A stretch of 64,000 nucleotides of DNA from positions 47,431 to 111,430 of the forward strand of contig NZ_JADOER010000005.1 in NCBI RefSeq assembly GCF_018739865.1, given 5' to 3'. The notes below the pieces were generated by a model. It searched no databases. It saw only the letters and a program-made list of their open reading frames with translations, and was not told where the DNA came from. Source of the stretch: Leptothoe kymatousa TAU-MAC 1615 (GTDB taxonomy: Bacteria; Cyanobacteriota; Cyanobacteriia; Phormidesmidales; Phormidesmidaceae). How positions within the stretch are numbered: position 1 is the stretch's first letter; every line of letters starts with the position of its first letter. The position numbers and the translations under genes are program-made. This document shows, one piece after another, positions 1-8,347 of this stretch.

Positions 1-395
1 TAGAAGGCCATAGCTCTAGTGTCTTGAGTGTCGCCTTTAGCCCCGATGGCCAAACCATTGCCTCCGCCAGTTCTGACCAAACCGTCAAACTATGGGATCG
101 AAATGGCACCCTCCTCAACACCCTAGAAGGCCATAGCTCTTGGGTCAGGAGTGTCGCCTTTAGCCCCGATGGCCAAACCATTGCCTCCGCCAGTGAGGAC
201 CAAACCGTCAAACTATGGGATCGAAATCTTGATAGGTTAGTAGTTTGGAGTTGTGATTGGTTAAGAGACTATCTGTTAAATAACCCCAATGGACAACAAG
301 CTAGAGAGGACGGTGTATGCCAAGGTTATCTATCTGACAACACTACACCACCAGCAACCCTATTCGGGCAATTTCTCAATTGGATTAGTGGGTAA
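1..395 (+). CDS. WD40 repeat protein, C-terminal fragment
   Basis: Coding continues in from the left edge: the frame is open from base 3, and the first in-frame TTG at 24 lies inside a repeat, so it is not a start. Two near-identical WD40 blades are visible, each with the [15 protein letters not shown] core and ending VKLWDRNG or VKLWDRN. They are followed by a C-terminal tail with CDWLRDYL and NNPN, typical of large cyanobacterial WD40 proteins that often carry NACHT or kinase domains upstream. The DNA of the two blades is almost identical, a sign of recent internal duplication. The N-terminal effector part is outside the window, so function cannot be given; WD40 propellers are usually protein-interaction platforms. 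Confidence 0.9.
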   Translation, partial: EGHSSSVLSVAFSPDGQTIASASSDQTVKLWDRNGTLLNTLEGHSSWVRSVAFSPDGQTIASASEDQTVKLWDRNLDRLVVWSCDWLRDYLLNNPNGQQAREDGVCQGYLSDNTTPPATLFGQFLNWISG

Positions 396-534
396 GGCAC
401 CTAACGGATCGCAAAAGAGCAGGTAAAACAGAAAGGAACAAACAGAGCCAAGGAAAATTCTCCTCACCATGAAATAATAAGCATAAAGCCCCTCTTCATC
501 AGTACCCACCAATCAAACCCCTCATCGACCCACC

Positions 535-909
535 ATGCCATCAGCCTCTACCCTCGAATCCCGCAACACCCTGATCTATCTTTTCCTAGCCCTACTCATC
601 ATCGACACCATCCTGATCATTCTCTCCCAAGACCTCTGGGCCATCGGCCGCATCATCTTCACCGCCATCATCATGTACTTCGTCCTACAAGGCTACCGCT
701 GGGCCAAATGGATGCTAGTCAGCACTCTTAGCCTCGTCGTCATCGCCCAAGTCGGGTTAATCGCCGCCCTCGGCAATCAGATATCGGCCATTCTCTCCAT
801 CGGCAGCGTCGCCATGGCCATATTGTGCATCATCCTCATGGCCTACCTGGTGGGCAACAATGATTTAAAAAGATATTTTGCCCTAAAACAACAACGTAGG
901 TTGGGTTAA
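535..909 (+). CDS. small multi-pass membrane protein, unknown function
   Basis: Encodes 124 residues with about four hydrophobic segments (near residues 12-32, 36-52, 60-78 and 84-106), so an integral membrane protein. No family is recognised. The last residues, LKQQRRLG, and the stop codon are not native: they are encoded by the first of three MITE-like repeats that begins at about 883. The original C-terminus has therefore been replaced or extended by repeat insertion. The ATG at 535 follows CGACCCACC without a strong ribosome binding site. The gene stands alone between the WD40 gene and the repeats. Confidence 0.6.
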   Translation: MPSASTLESRNTLIYLFLALLIIDTILIILSQDLWAIGRIIFTAIIMYFVLQGYRWAKWMLVSTLSLVVIAQVGLIAALGNQISAILSIGSVAMAILCIILMAYLVGNNDLKRYFALKQQRRLG

Positions 910-1042
910 AACATCACCCAAATCTTCTGCAATTGGTCGATGTTAATTGAAACCCAACATTGCCAGCCCATGGGTTTCGATGGGGCAATAGCGATGATGA
1001 TCGATCGTTGGGTTTCGAACCTCAACCCAACCTACGGTTCTC
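883..1042. repeat. MITE-like repeat copy 1
   Basis: About 160 bp bounded by perfect 13-bp terminal inverted repeats, CGTAGGTTGGGTT (895-907) and AACCCAACCTACG (1024-1036). The interior is shared with copies 2 and 3 (ACCCAACATTGCCA, TTGGGTTTCG blocks) and codes for nothing plausible. It supplies the last codons and stop of the upstream membrane protein gene. Confidence 0.85.
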
Positions 1043-1068
1043 GAAGACCTATTCAACCGCCCTATTGA

Positions 1069-1275
1069 CTAAAACAACAACGTAGGTTGGGTTAAAACAT
1101 CACCCAAATCTTCTGCGATTGGTCGATGTTGCTACAAAACCCAACATTGCCAGCAAAAATAAATATGGGTCTTGCGGCAACACATTGAATGCATCGACCA
1201 CCATGGGTTTCGATGGGGCAATAGCGATGATGATCGATCGTTGGGTTTCGAACCTCAACCCAACCTACGGTTCTC
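1069..1275. repeat. MITE-like repeat copy 2
   Basis: Second copy, with the same 13-bp inverted termini at 1081-1093 and 1257-1269. It is nearly identical to copy 1 on both flanks but carries about 45 extra bases in the middle (around 1150-1200). Short open frames here are produced by the repeat itself and are not genes. Confidence 0.85.
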
Positions 1276-1410
1276 AATCTTCAAATTATTGGAGAATCCG
1301 TCAAAAATATTTCTAACGATTTACGTGACACCTATCCTCAAGTCGAGTGGCGTAAGATCGCGGGCTATTCAACGACACGTAATGGAACCCAACATTGCCA
1401 ACACCACATT

Positions 1411-1609
1411 AAAGCAACAACGTAGGTTGGGTTAAAACATCACCCAAACCTCCTGCTATTCAACGACACGCAATGGAACCCAACATTGCCAACACCCAAA
1501 AACGCTCACCATGGGTTGCGGTAGCGACGGGTTTGGATTGTTGGGTTTCGATAGGTCAATGGCGATGGGTTTCAATTGTTGGGTTTCGGTGACCTCAACC
1601 CAACCTACG
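1411..1609. repeat. MITE-like repeat copy 3
   Basis: Third, more diverged copy with termini at 1421-1433 and 1596-1608. A block beginning CTATTCAACGACACG occurs inside it (about 1459) and also just before it (about 1365), showing internal duplication. It ends only about 5 bp from the ubiA stop codon, so the ubiA transcript runs straight into the repeat. Confidence 0.8.
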
Positions 1610-1614
1610 GAATA

Positions 1615-2496
1615 TTAAACCAACGAGCCGATGATCATTCCGGTCAATAAAACAAAACCGAGAATCACATTTTCACGAAAAATCTGACCATACACATGGG
1701 CAGGCTGGCGAGGGTTGCGCAACTTACGAAAATGGGTAAACCACAACCCACAGGCAATGGCCCAAGTAACAATATATGCAGCGCCCAATGCCTTATACAC
1801 CCCCAGCCACAGCAACAAAATGGCAGTCCCCATAAACAATAGGCCAACAACCTGGGGCGTATTCTTACCAAAAAAGCGCGCGCTAGAATTCACACCCACC
1901 TGCGCATCATATTTGCGATCTGGGATGGCATAGACCGTATCAAACCCTAGGGTCCACAGCAACGTTGCGCCCCACAGCAACCAGGCTGCCGTATCTAGGC
2001 TACCGGTCACCGCACTCCACGGAATCAACACCGCAAACCCCCAGGCAATGGCCAACACTAGCTGAGGCACGGGAAATACGCGCTTGGCTAATGGATAGAG
2101 AATAATGACCGGCGACGCCAACACACACAGCACTAGGCTGAGGGGATTGAGGTAAAGGGCAAAGCCAATGGCGCAGAGAAAGGCCACCACAGCAATGACG
2201 ATGGCTGTTTTTACCGTTAAGGCCCGGGATGCTAGGGGGCGACTGCTGGTGCGCTCTACCTGGGGGTCAATGTTGCGGTCCCATAAATCATTGACCACAC
2301 AACCACCGGCACTGGTGGCCAAGCTGCCCAAAATAATCACCAGCAGCAGCAAGGGCTCGGGCTTGCCATCGGCAGCGACAAATAAGGCCCATAGGGCAGG
2401 AATCATCAAAATCAGACGACCTGTGGGCTTATCCCACCGCATCAGTCGGATAACCGTTTTCCAGGTAGGTTCAACAGCGGGCAAGGACGAAGACAT
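1615..2496 (-). CDS. ubiA: UbiA-family 4-hydroxybenzoate polyprenyltransferase
   Basis: A 293-residue integral membrane prenyltransferase. Both aspartate-rich motifs of the UbiA family are present: NDLWDRNID near residue 68 and DTVYAIPDRKYD near residue 185, which bind the Mg-diphosphate of the prenyl donor. About eight hydrophobic segments are visible. In cyanobacteria this enzyme joins a solanesyl chain to 4-hydroxybenzoate in the plastoquinone pathway; that assignment is from family knowledge. Length is normal. The gene is divergent from pncB, and its stop codon abuts MITE-like repeat copy 3. Confidence 0.92.
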   Translation of the reverse strand: MSSSLPAVEPTWKTVIRLMRWDKPTGRLILMIPALWALFVAADGKPEPLLLLVIILGSLATSAGGCVVNDLWDRNIDPQVERTSSRPLASRALTVKTAIVIAVVAFLCAIGFALYLNPLSLVLCVLASPVIILYPLAKRVFPVPQLVLAIAWGFAVLIPWSAVTGSLDTAAWLLWGATLLWTLGFDTVYAIPDRKYDAQVGVNSSARFFGKNTPQVVGLLFMGTAILLLWLGVYKALGAAYIVTWAIACGLWFTHFRKLRNPRQPAHVYGQIFRENVILGFVLLTGMIIGSLV

Positions 2497-2836
2497 AGTG
2501 CATGTGGAAGGGTCTGTCTTAAGGATATCTTTCTATTTGTCGGCTAGGGAAGGGAATGTGGGGTGGGCACGACCCACCGGCCAGGGGACCAGGGAGAAAG
2601 GAGAGGGATTTGTTGGGGCGAGATCGCACTCACCAGCCAAAATTTTGGTACTAAAAAATATAACTCTGTAATTAAAATCACTTTTCTGCACCATAGCGAC
2701 CGCCACCACCGCCATGGCGTTCTCGACATAAATCAAACTTATCAACGATCGAGTTTGACTATATTTTTGCAAACCATTCGAAATCTGCCCACTTATTTTG
2801 GTTATATTAACCATAACTACCGGGCGATTTCTAATT
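2497..2836. other. divergent intergenic region ubiA/pncB
   Basis: About 340 bp with AT-rich tracts from 2650 on. The one clear element is an inverted repeat TGGTTA-TAT-TAACCA (2799-2813), 23 bp before the preferred pncB start. It could be an operator but nothing in the sequence identifies its protein. No convincing gene is present. Confidence 0.5.
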
Positions 2837-4177
2837 ATGGACAATGCCAGCTTGCAAATACAGCCGGATGAATATGGCCTATTGACCGATTTGTATCAGC
2901 TCACCATGGCCGCCTGCTACGTGGGCGAAGGGTTAGATCAGCGCCGGGCTAGTTTTGAACTGTTTGTGCGCCGCCTGCCGGAGGGCTTTGGCTACCTGAT
3001 TGCGGCGGGTCTAGCGTCTGCCCTAGACTACCTGGACAAGTTTTGCTTTACCCCCGCCCAGCTCGCGGCCCTAAAAGCAACAGGGATTTTTGCCGGGGCC
3101 CCCGCTGACTTTTGGCAATTGCTAGAGTCGGGCAAATTTTCAGGCGATGTGTGGGCGGTCCCCGAAGGCACCGCTATCTTTGCCAATGAGCCCATCCTGC
3201 GGGTGGAAGCCCCCCTGTGGCAGGCGCAAATTGTGGAAACCTATTTGCTCAATGCCATCAATTACCAAACCCTGATTGCCACACGGGCAGCCCGCCTGAG
3301 AGATGTGGCCGGACCCGAGGCAAAACTGTTGGAATTTGGCACTCGCCGCGCCTTTAGCCCCCAGGCATCCCTATGGGCAGCGCGGGCGGCATTAGCCGGA
3401 GGTCTGGATGCCACATCCAATGTGTTGGCAGCCCTAAAGCTGGGGCGCAACCCGGTGGGCACCATGGCCCATGCCCTAGTCATGGCAATCACCGCATTGG
3501 AAGGGAGCGAAGCGGACTCCTTTGAAGCCTTCCACCGCTATTTTCCCGGTGCCGCGTTGCTGATTGATACCTACGACACGATGGCGGCGGCCAAAATGTT
3601 GGGGCAAAACAGGCCGGACCAACTGGCGGGCATCCGGCTAGATTCTGGGGATTTGGTGACGCTGTCGCAGCAGGTACGGCAAGAGCTGCCGGGTATTCCG
3701 ATTTTTGCTAGCGGCGATTTGGATGAACGGGAAATCCTGCGGCTGAAGCAGGCGGGCGCCTGTATCGATGGCTATGGCTTGGGCACCAAACTAGTGACGG
3801 GCAGCCCAGTCAATGGGGTCTACAAGCTGGCCGAAATTGATGGCATCCCGGTGATGAAAGAAGCTAGCGGCAAGCTTACCTATCCAGGGCGGAAACAGAT
3901 TTTTCGCTCGGAACAGGGGGATCGCCTAGGCTTGGCGGATGAAGCCACACCGGCCCATGCGGACGGGTTATTGATGCCGGTGATGCGCCATGGTCAACGG
4001 GTGGTGGCCGATGATAGCCTAGGGCAAATTTGTGCTCGGGCGACTCGTTCCGTCGCCCAGCTACCGGCAACGGCCCGCGATGTGGTGAATCCCATCATTC
4101 CCCAGGCGGAGATTTCCCCAGCCCTACAAAAATTGACGGATTGCACCCGTCGCAGTCAACTCGCTACTGTAAATTGA
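2837..4177 (+). CDS. pncB: nicotinate phosphoribosyltransferase
   Basis: Converts nicotinate plus PRPP to nicotinate mononucleotide, the entry step of the Preiss-Handler route to NAD. I prefer the ATG at 2837 (446 residues), where the family-typical YGLLTDLYQLTMAACY follows quickly; an in-frame start at 2798 would add 13 unconserved residues and overlap the inverted repeat. Recognisable family motifs are FELFVRRLPEGFGY, EFGTRRAFSP, GTMAHALVMA (active-site His), DTYDT, RLDSGDL and GYGLGTKLVT. Length is normal. The pathway continues directly downstream with nadD, a putative NrtR regulator and nadE on the same strand. Confidence 0.93.
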   Translation: MDNASLQIQPDEYGLLTDLYQLTMAACYVGEGLDQRRASFELFVRRLPEGFGYLIAAGLASALDYLDKFCFTPAQLAALKATGIFAGAPADFWQLLESGKFSGDVWAVPEGTAIFANEPILRVEAPLWQAQIVETYLLNAINYQTLIATRAARLRDVAGPEAKLLEFGTRRAFSPQASLWAARAALAGGLDATSNVLAALKLGRNPVGTMAHALVMAITALEGSEADSFEAFHRYFPGAALLIDTYDTMAAAKMLGQNRPDQLAGIRLDSGDLVTLSQQVRQELPGIPIFASGDLDEREILRLKQAGACIDGYGLGTKLVTGSPVNGVYKLAEIDGIPVMKEASGKLTYPGRKQIFRSEQGDRLGLADEATPAHADGLLMPVMRHGQRVVADDSLGQICARATRSVAQLPATARDVVNPIIPQAEISPALQKLTDCTRRSQLATVN

Positions 4178-4307
4178 GCTTTCCGTGGGATATGGCCAGC
4201 GCTGCATTGCGAAAGATATCGATCTGGACCAAGGTCAATGGCTCAATTATTGAGTGCAATTGAGGCAATCTTTGCAAAATCAGTAATTCTCCCTAAGCAG
4301 TCAGGAT

Positions 4308-4976
4308 ATGGCAAATATAAATACATTGATGAGAAACGTCTCTACTTTGCAATCACCTGTGACCATTCGCTCTGTTAGGACAACCCATGTGGCGCTTTTT
4401 GGCACTAGCGCGGACCCTCCCCACAATGGCCATCGCAGCATTGTGGCCACCCTGGGCCATCAGTTTGACTATGTGGCGGTGTGGGCATCGGACAATCCGT
4501 GGAAACGGGATCAGTCCCCCATTGCTATGCGCATGGATATGTTGGAACTTGCGATCGCAGATTTGCACACCCCCGGCACCATCCAGCTCCATCGCGAGCT
4601 CAGCCACCCCTACACAGCCGTTACCCTAGAGCGGGCCCGACGCCTCTGGCCCCAGGCCGAATTTACCTTTGTGATCGGGGCCGATTTGGTCAAACAGCTC
4701 CCCAACTGGCATCGTTCCGCCGATGTGATCCAATGGGCCAATATCTTGGTATTTCCCCGACCGGGCTATGACCTCCAAGACACCGACCTAACAGAGCTGC
4801 GATCCCACGGTGCCCAGGTTGCGATCGCCACCCCCCTCAGCCAGCACCACATCTCATCGAGCACCCTGCGCCAGGGCTGCCCAGAACAGCCGGACGAAAT
4901 TCCTACTGTCGTGCAGGCCTACATTCATCAAAACAACCTCTACCCATGCCCGGAAAACACCCCGACCACCCCTTAG
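4308..4976 (+). CDS. nadD: nicotinate-nucleotide adenylyltransferase
   Basis: Adenylylates nicotinate mononucleotide to deamido-NAD. The nucleotidyltransferase motif GTSADPPHNGH occurs at about residues 32-42, and the ISSSTLR signature (family ISSTxIR) near the C-terminus. The 222-residue product is slightly long at the N-terminus: conserved sequence begins only at about residue 28, so the internal ATG at 4329 is an alternative start. The 3' end overlaps the next gene by 31 bp, indicating co-transcription and probably translational coupling with the regulator. Confidence 0.9.
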   Translation: MANINTLMRNVSTLQSPVTIRSVRTTHVALFGTSADPPHNGHRSIVATLGHQFDYVAVWASDNPWKRDQSPIAMRMDMLELAIADLHTPGTIQLHRELSHPYTAVTLERARRLWPQAEFTFVIGADLVKQLPNWHRSADVIQWANILVFPRPGYDLQDTDLTELRSHGAQVAIATPLSQHHISSSTLRQGCPEQPDEIPTVVQAYIHQNNLYPCPENTPTTP

Positions 4977-5668
4977 CAGACTTTAAGGTAGGCATTGACA
5001 ACGTCATCTTCTCGGTGGATACCGAACAACACCGACTGTTGGTGCTCTTGGTGATGCGCCACGAAGACCCCTTTATTGGCCAATGGTCCCTCCCGGGCAC
5101 CCTGGTCCGTCAAGGAGAATCCCTGGAAACGGCATCCTACCGAGTGCTATCCGAAAAGATTCGTGTCAACAACCTCTATGTGGAACAGCTTTATTCCTTT
5201 GGCGGTCCCAAGCGAGATCCCCGCGAAGCTGAACATGCATACAACGTGCGCTACCTCTCCGTTAGCTACTTCGCCCTGGTGCGCTTTGCCGAAGCCGAGC
5301 TCATTGCCGACGGCGTCAGTGGCATTGCCTGGTACCCCCTCAATCAGCTACCAGAGCTCGCCTTTGACCACGAAGAAATTCTCACCTATGGCACCCTGCG
5401 CCTGCGCAACAAGGTGAAATATAGCCCGGTGGTGTTTGATATCCTGCCAGAAATGTTCACCCTCAGCGATCTCTATCAGCTGTATATCACGATCCTGGGG
5501 GACGATTTCTCCGACTATTCCAACTTTCGCACCCGATTGTTAAAGCTAGGCTTTTTGAAAGATACGGGCATTAAAACATCCCGAGGCGCCGGGCGTCCGG
5601 CCAGCCTCTACCGATTTGAAGCGGATGCCTTCGAACCCCTTAAAGACAAGCCCATGGTATTTGTTTAA
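4946..5668 (+). CDS. nrtR: NrtR-type Nudix-domain transcriptional regulator
   Basis: A 240-residue protein with an N-terminal Nudix-like domain (about 10-145) and a C-terminal winged helix (about 155-235) ending in RGAGRPASLYRF, as in NrtR repressors of NAD biosynthesis. NrtR senses ADP-ribose. The Nudix box is degenerate: the second Gly is Thr (SLPGTLVRQGES) and the catalytic Arg-Glu pair reads RVLSEK, so hydrolysis is unlikely and the domain probably only binds ligand. It starts inside nadD and lies 89 bp upstream of nadE, the context expected for a regulator of this cluster. Regulation of these genes is inferred, not seen. Confidence 0.85.
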   Translation: MPGKHPDHPLADFKVGIDNVIFSVDTEQHRLLVLLVMRHEDPFIGQWSLPGTLVRQGESLETASYRVLSEKIRVNNLYVEQLYSFGGPKRDPREAEHAYNVRYLSVSYFALVRFAEAELIADGVSGIAWYPLNQLPELAFDHEEILTYGTLRLRNKVKYSPVVFDILPEMFTLSDLYQLYITILGDDFSDYSNFRTRLLKLGFLKDTGIKTSRGAGRPASLYRFEADAFEPLKDKPMVFV

Positions 5669-5757
5669 GGCTATTTTTCTTCCCTGCCTCGCGGGCCCCC
5701 AACCAACCAACTTCATGGTGGGCTATCCCCACCCTCCGTTCTTACATTCAATCTCTT

Positions 5758-7485
5758 ATGAAACTTGCTATTGCTCAACTTAACCCTACGGTGGGAGATC
5801 TCAAAGGGAATGCCCAAAAGATTTTGGCAACGGCCAAGGCGGCCGCAGCACAAGGGGCAAACCTCTTATTAACTCCAGAACTTTCCCTCTGTGGCTACCC
5901 GCCACGGGATCTCCTACTGCGTCCTGGATTTATTCAACAAATACAGACCACCCTGGAACAACTTGCCCAGGATCTCCCCCCCGGCATAGAAGCGCTCGTC
6001 GGGGCAGCCCAACCTAATGTTAACGCGGCAAAAAAAGGCCAAAAGCCCCTCTATAACAGCATGGCGCTATTGGGCCACGGCAAGGTCAAGGCCATCTTCC
6101 ACAAGCGCCTGTTACCCACCTACGATGTATTTGATGAAGATCGTTATTTTGAGTCGGGAACAACGCCCAATCACTTTCACCTAGAAGCGGGTGATCAGGT
6201 ACTCCACATTGGCGTCACCATTTGCGAAGACCTGTGGAATGAGGATGACTTCTGGGGTGAGCGCACCTATGAGGTCAACCCAACCGCTGAGGTGGTCGCC
6301 GCCGGTGTGGATTTGGTGGTGAATTTATCCGCCTCCCCTTTCACCGTCGGCAAACAAGCACTACGGGAAAAGATGATTGCCCACGCAGTGCAACAGCATG
6401 ATTGCCCGATTATCTACGTTAACCAGGTGGGCAGTAACGACGATCTGATTTTTGATGGCTGCAGTGTGGCCATCAATCGCCAGGGCCAGGTGGTCAATCG
6501 CGCCCCTGGCTTTGTCCCCAGCCTGCACGTCCTCGACTATGGCGCCCCTCAGCAGGATCTATCGCCGGGCACCATTACCCCACTGCTAGATAGCCCAGAG
6601 GCTGAAATGTGGTCGGCCTTGGTTTTGGGCGTCAAGGACTACAGCCAAAAATGTGGCTTTAGCAAAGCCGTCATTGGCCTGAGCGGTGGCATTGATTCGG
6701 CCCTGGTGGCTGCGATCGCAGCCGCAGCCCTCGGCCCCGACCAGGTGCTCGGCGTGCTGATGCCCTCCCCCTATAGCTCCGACCATTCCATTAGCGATGC
6801 CGAAAAATTAGCCCACAATTTGGGCATCCACACCCAAACGCTGCCCATTGGCAACCTCATGGCCGGTTTTGACCACACCTTTGCCACCCTGTTTGCCGAC
6901 ACCGCCCCCGGTGTCACCGAAGAAAACCTCCAGTCTCGCATTCGTGGCAACCTGCTCATGGCCATCGCCAATAAGTTCGGCCACCTGCTACTTTCCACCG
7001 GCAACAAATCGGAAATGGCCGTCGGCTACTGCACCCTCTACGGCGACATGAACGGGGGCCTAGCCGTAATTGCCGATGTCCCTAAAACCAAGGTTTATGG
7101 CCTGTGCCAGTGGCTCAACCAAAGCGTCCAAACCAACGGTGCCCTGGGGGCAATCGAAAGCCAAGGCAAAACCGAAATTATCCCCAACAATATTCTCACC
7201 AAACCCCCCAGCGCCGAGCTCCGCCCCGACCAAGTCGATCAAGACTCCCTCCCCCCCTATGACATTTTGGACGACATCTTAGAAAGATTAATTCAACAAC
7301 ATCAATCCGCCGCTGATATTGTTGCTGCGGGCCATCCAGAAGCTGTCGTCAATCGAGTCATTCGCCTACTCACTCGAGCCGAATTTAAACGCAGACAGGC
7401 GCCCCCCGTCCTCAAGGTCACCGATCGTGCCTTTGGCCTCGGCTGGCGGATGCCCATTGCCAGTCGCTGGTCATTAACAAACTAG
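5758..7485 (+). CDS. nadE: glutamine-dependent NAD+ synthetase
   Basis: Amidates deamido-NAD to NAD using glutamine and ATP. The 575-residue product has an N-terminal nitrilase-type glutaminase (about 1-265) with the Glu-Lys-Cys triad visible as E41 (TPELSLCGYPP), K116 (FHKRLLPTYD) and C156 (TICEDLWN). A C-terminal ATP-pyrophosphatase domain carries SGGIDSAL near residue 308. Length is that of the two-domain form. It completes the pncB-nadD-nadE pathway. The last codons (SRWSLTN and stop) fall in the first copy of a 52-bp tandem duplication, so the extreme C-terminus may be repeat-derived. Confidence 0.95.
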   Translation: MKLAIAQLNPTVGDLKGNAQKILATAKAAAAQGANLLLTPELSLCGYPPRDLLLRPGFIQQIQTTLEQLAQDLPPGIEALVGAAQPNVNAAKKGQKPLYNSMALLGHGKVKAIFHKRLLPTYDVFDEDRYFESGTTPNHFHLEAGDQVLHIGVTICEDLWNEDDFWGERTYEVNPTAEVVAAGVDLVVNLSASPFTVGKQALREKMIAHAVQQHDCPIIYVNQVGSNDDLIFDGCSVAINRQGQVVNRAPGFVPSLHVLDYGAPQQDLSPGTITPLLDSPEAEMWSALVLGVKDYSQKCGFSKAVIGLSGGIDSALVAAIAAAALGPDQVLGVLMPSPYSSDHSISDAEKLAHNLGIHTQTLPIGNLMAGFDHTFATLFADTAPGVTEENLQSRIRGNLLMAIANKFGHLLLSTGNKSEMAVGYCTLYGDMNGGLAVIADVPKTKVYGLCQWLNQSVQTNGALGAIESQGKTEIIPNNILTKPPSAELRPDQVDQDSLPPYDILDDILERLIQQHQSAADIVAAGHPEAVVNRVIRLLTRAEFKRRQAPPVLKVTDRAFGLGWRMPIASRWSLTN

Positions 7486-7568
7486 CCACCAGGCTAAACA
7501 AAAAGGACCAGCCAGCCGCTGGTCATCAACAAACTAGCCACCAGGCTAAACAAAAAAGACCAGCCAGC
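7465..7568. repeat. 52-bp tandem duplication with nested hairpins
   Basis: Two copies (7465-7516 and 7517-7568) differ at two bases. Each contains GCTGGTC and GACCAGC at its ends and an inner TAGCC-ACCA-GGCTA hairpin followed by an A-rich run. The first copy includes the end of nadE. It may act as a 3' end or terminator structure, but lacks a plus-strand T-run. Confidence 0.75.
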
Positions 7569-7985
7569 CTCAGCACCATGACAAAAACAACACATCCCAG
7601 GCCCGTAACTTCACAAATTTAGTATCGACTTGTAACAACCATTACGCCCTTGAAATGCAACCTTAAAATTCTTTGAAGGCAGTTCCATAACAGCCCTAGA
7701 AAGAAACGTATTATTTGATACCAATGGTGGGCAGCCGCCTCGTCAATTACTCTGAACATTTCAGCCCAGCATCCGGGCTTTGGCCCCTGCTCAAAAATCC
7801 CTACATCGCCTGGGGAATAAAAGATCGGCCACACCCAACCCAAAAACTTTCAACTCCAAAAAGTGAAGGCCCATAATTGGTATCACTGAATACTCAATTC
7901 CCCAGGTGTACAAACAATTGGACGCCAGCCACCCTAAAACCACTCATATAAAATAAGGCCCAGAACGTTTTGCGATGTTAGAACA
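7569..7985. other. intergenic region without recognisable gene
   Basis: About 420 bp after the nadE tandem repeat. A 74-codon minus-strand frame (7619-7843) has aberrant, Trp-rich composition and no ribosome binding site, so it is not called. Nothing else is recognised. Confidence 0.4.
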
Positions 7986-8174
7986 ATGGCATTCATCCCA
8001 ATCCTTCTTCTCGGCTGTGGTCTCGGTTTTATGAGTTTACTCAGCACCATAGCCGATGAGGCGAAACCCCCTATCCCGAAACAAACAACGCCTGAACAAA
8101 AATTAGCTGATGCGATCGCAGAATATATGCAGTCTCGCAATAGCGATCAGCCCGAAGAGGACGAAACTCAATAG
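7986..8174 (+). CDS. small membrane-anchored protein, unknown
   Basis: Encodes 62 residues: an N-terminal hydrophobic segment (about residues 2-22, FIPILLLGCGLGFMSLL) followed by a polar, acidic tail ending QPEEDETQ. It may be a single-pass membrane protein or lipoprotein, but the Cys at position 11 lacks a full lipobox. No upstream ribosome binding site is strong, and an antisense frame of similar length exists (7934-8140). I favour this strand because the hydrophobic N-terminus and charged tail resemble a real small protein. Confidence 0.45.
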   Translation: MAFIPILLLGCGLGFMSLLSTIADEAKPPIPKQTTPEQKLADAIAEYMQSRNSDQPEEDETQ

Positions 8175-8237
8175 CTAACGGCCATGGCCAAACACAAGAC
8201 TTTGCCCCGACGGCTTGAAAAGCTCTCACTAAATTAA

Positions 8238-8271
8238 AAGGGCTCTGCTGACCCATATCAGCAGAGCCCTT
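8238..8271 (-). terminator. terminator of the cysteine-repeat protein gene
   Basis: Perfect 14-bp stem, AAGGGCTCTGCTGA and TCAGCAGAGCCCTT, with a 6-base loop. Read on the minus strand it is followed by TTTTAATTT, so it mainly terminates the minus-strand gene that ends at 8348; it may also stop transcription from the left. Confidence 0.85.
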
Positions 8272-8347
8272 GGCCCTAACAAGGCCTTTGCCTTAACCGT
8301 TGATCCCATAAAAAGAGGGTGCCACCGGCCAGGCCCCACGAGCTCAC

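Noticed and set aside
1092-1435. Short frames inside the repeat cluster
   Set aside because: They are made by the repeated non-coding sequence, including the shared terminal peptide, and differ between copies.
2168-2671. 167-codon plus-strand frame opposite ubiA
   Set aside because: It is the shadow of ubiA in a GC-rich region, with no motif or ribosome binding site; ubiA has intact family motifs.
7619-7843. 74-codon minus-strand frame
   Set aside because: Trp/Cys-rich composition, no ribosome binding site and no family resemblance.
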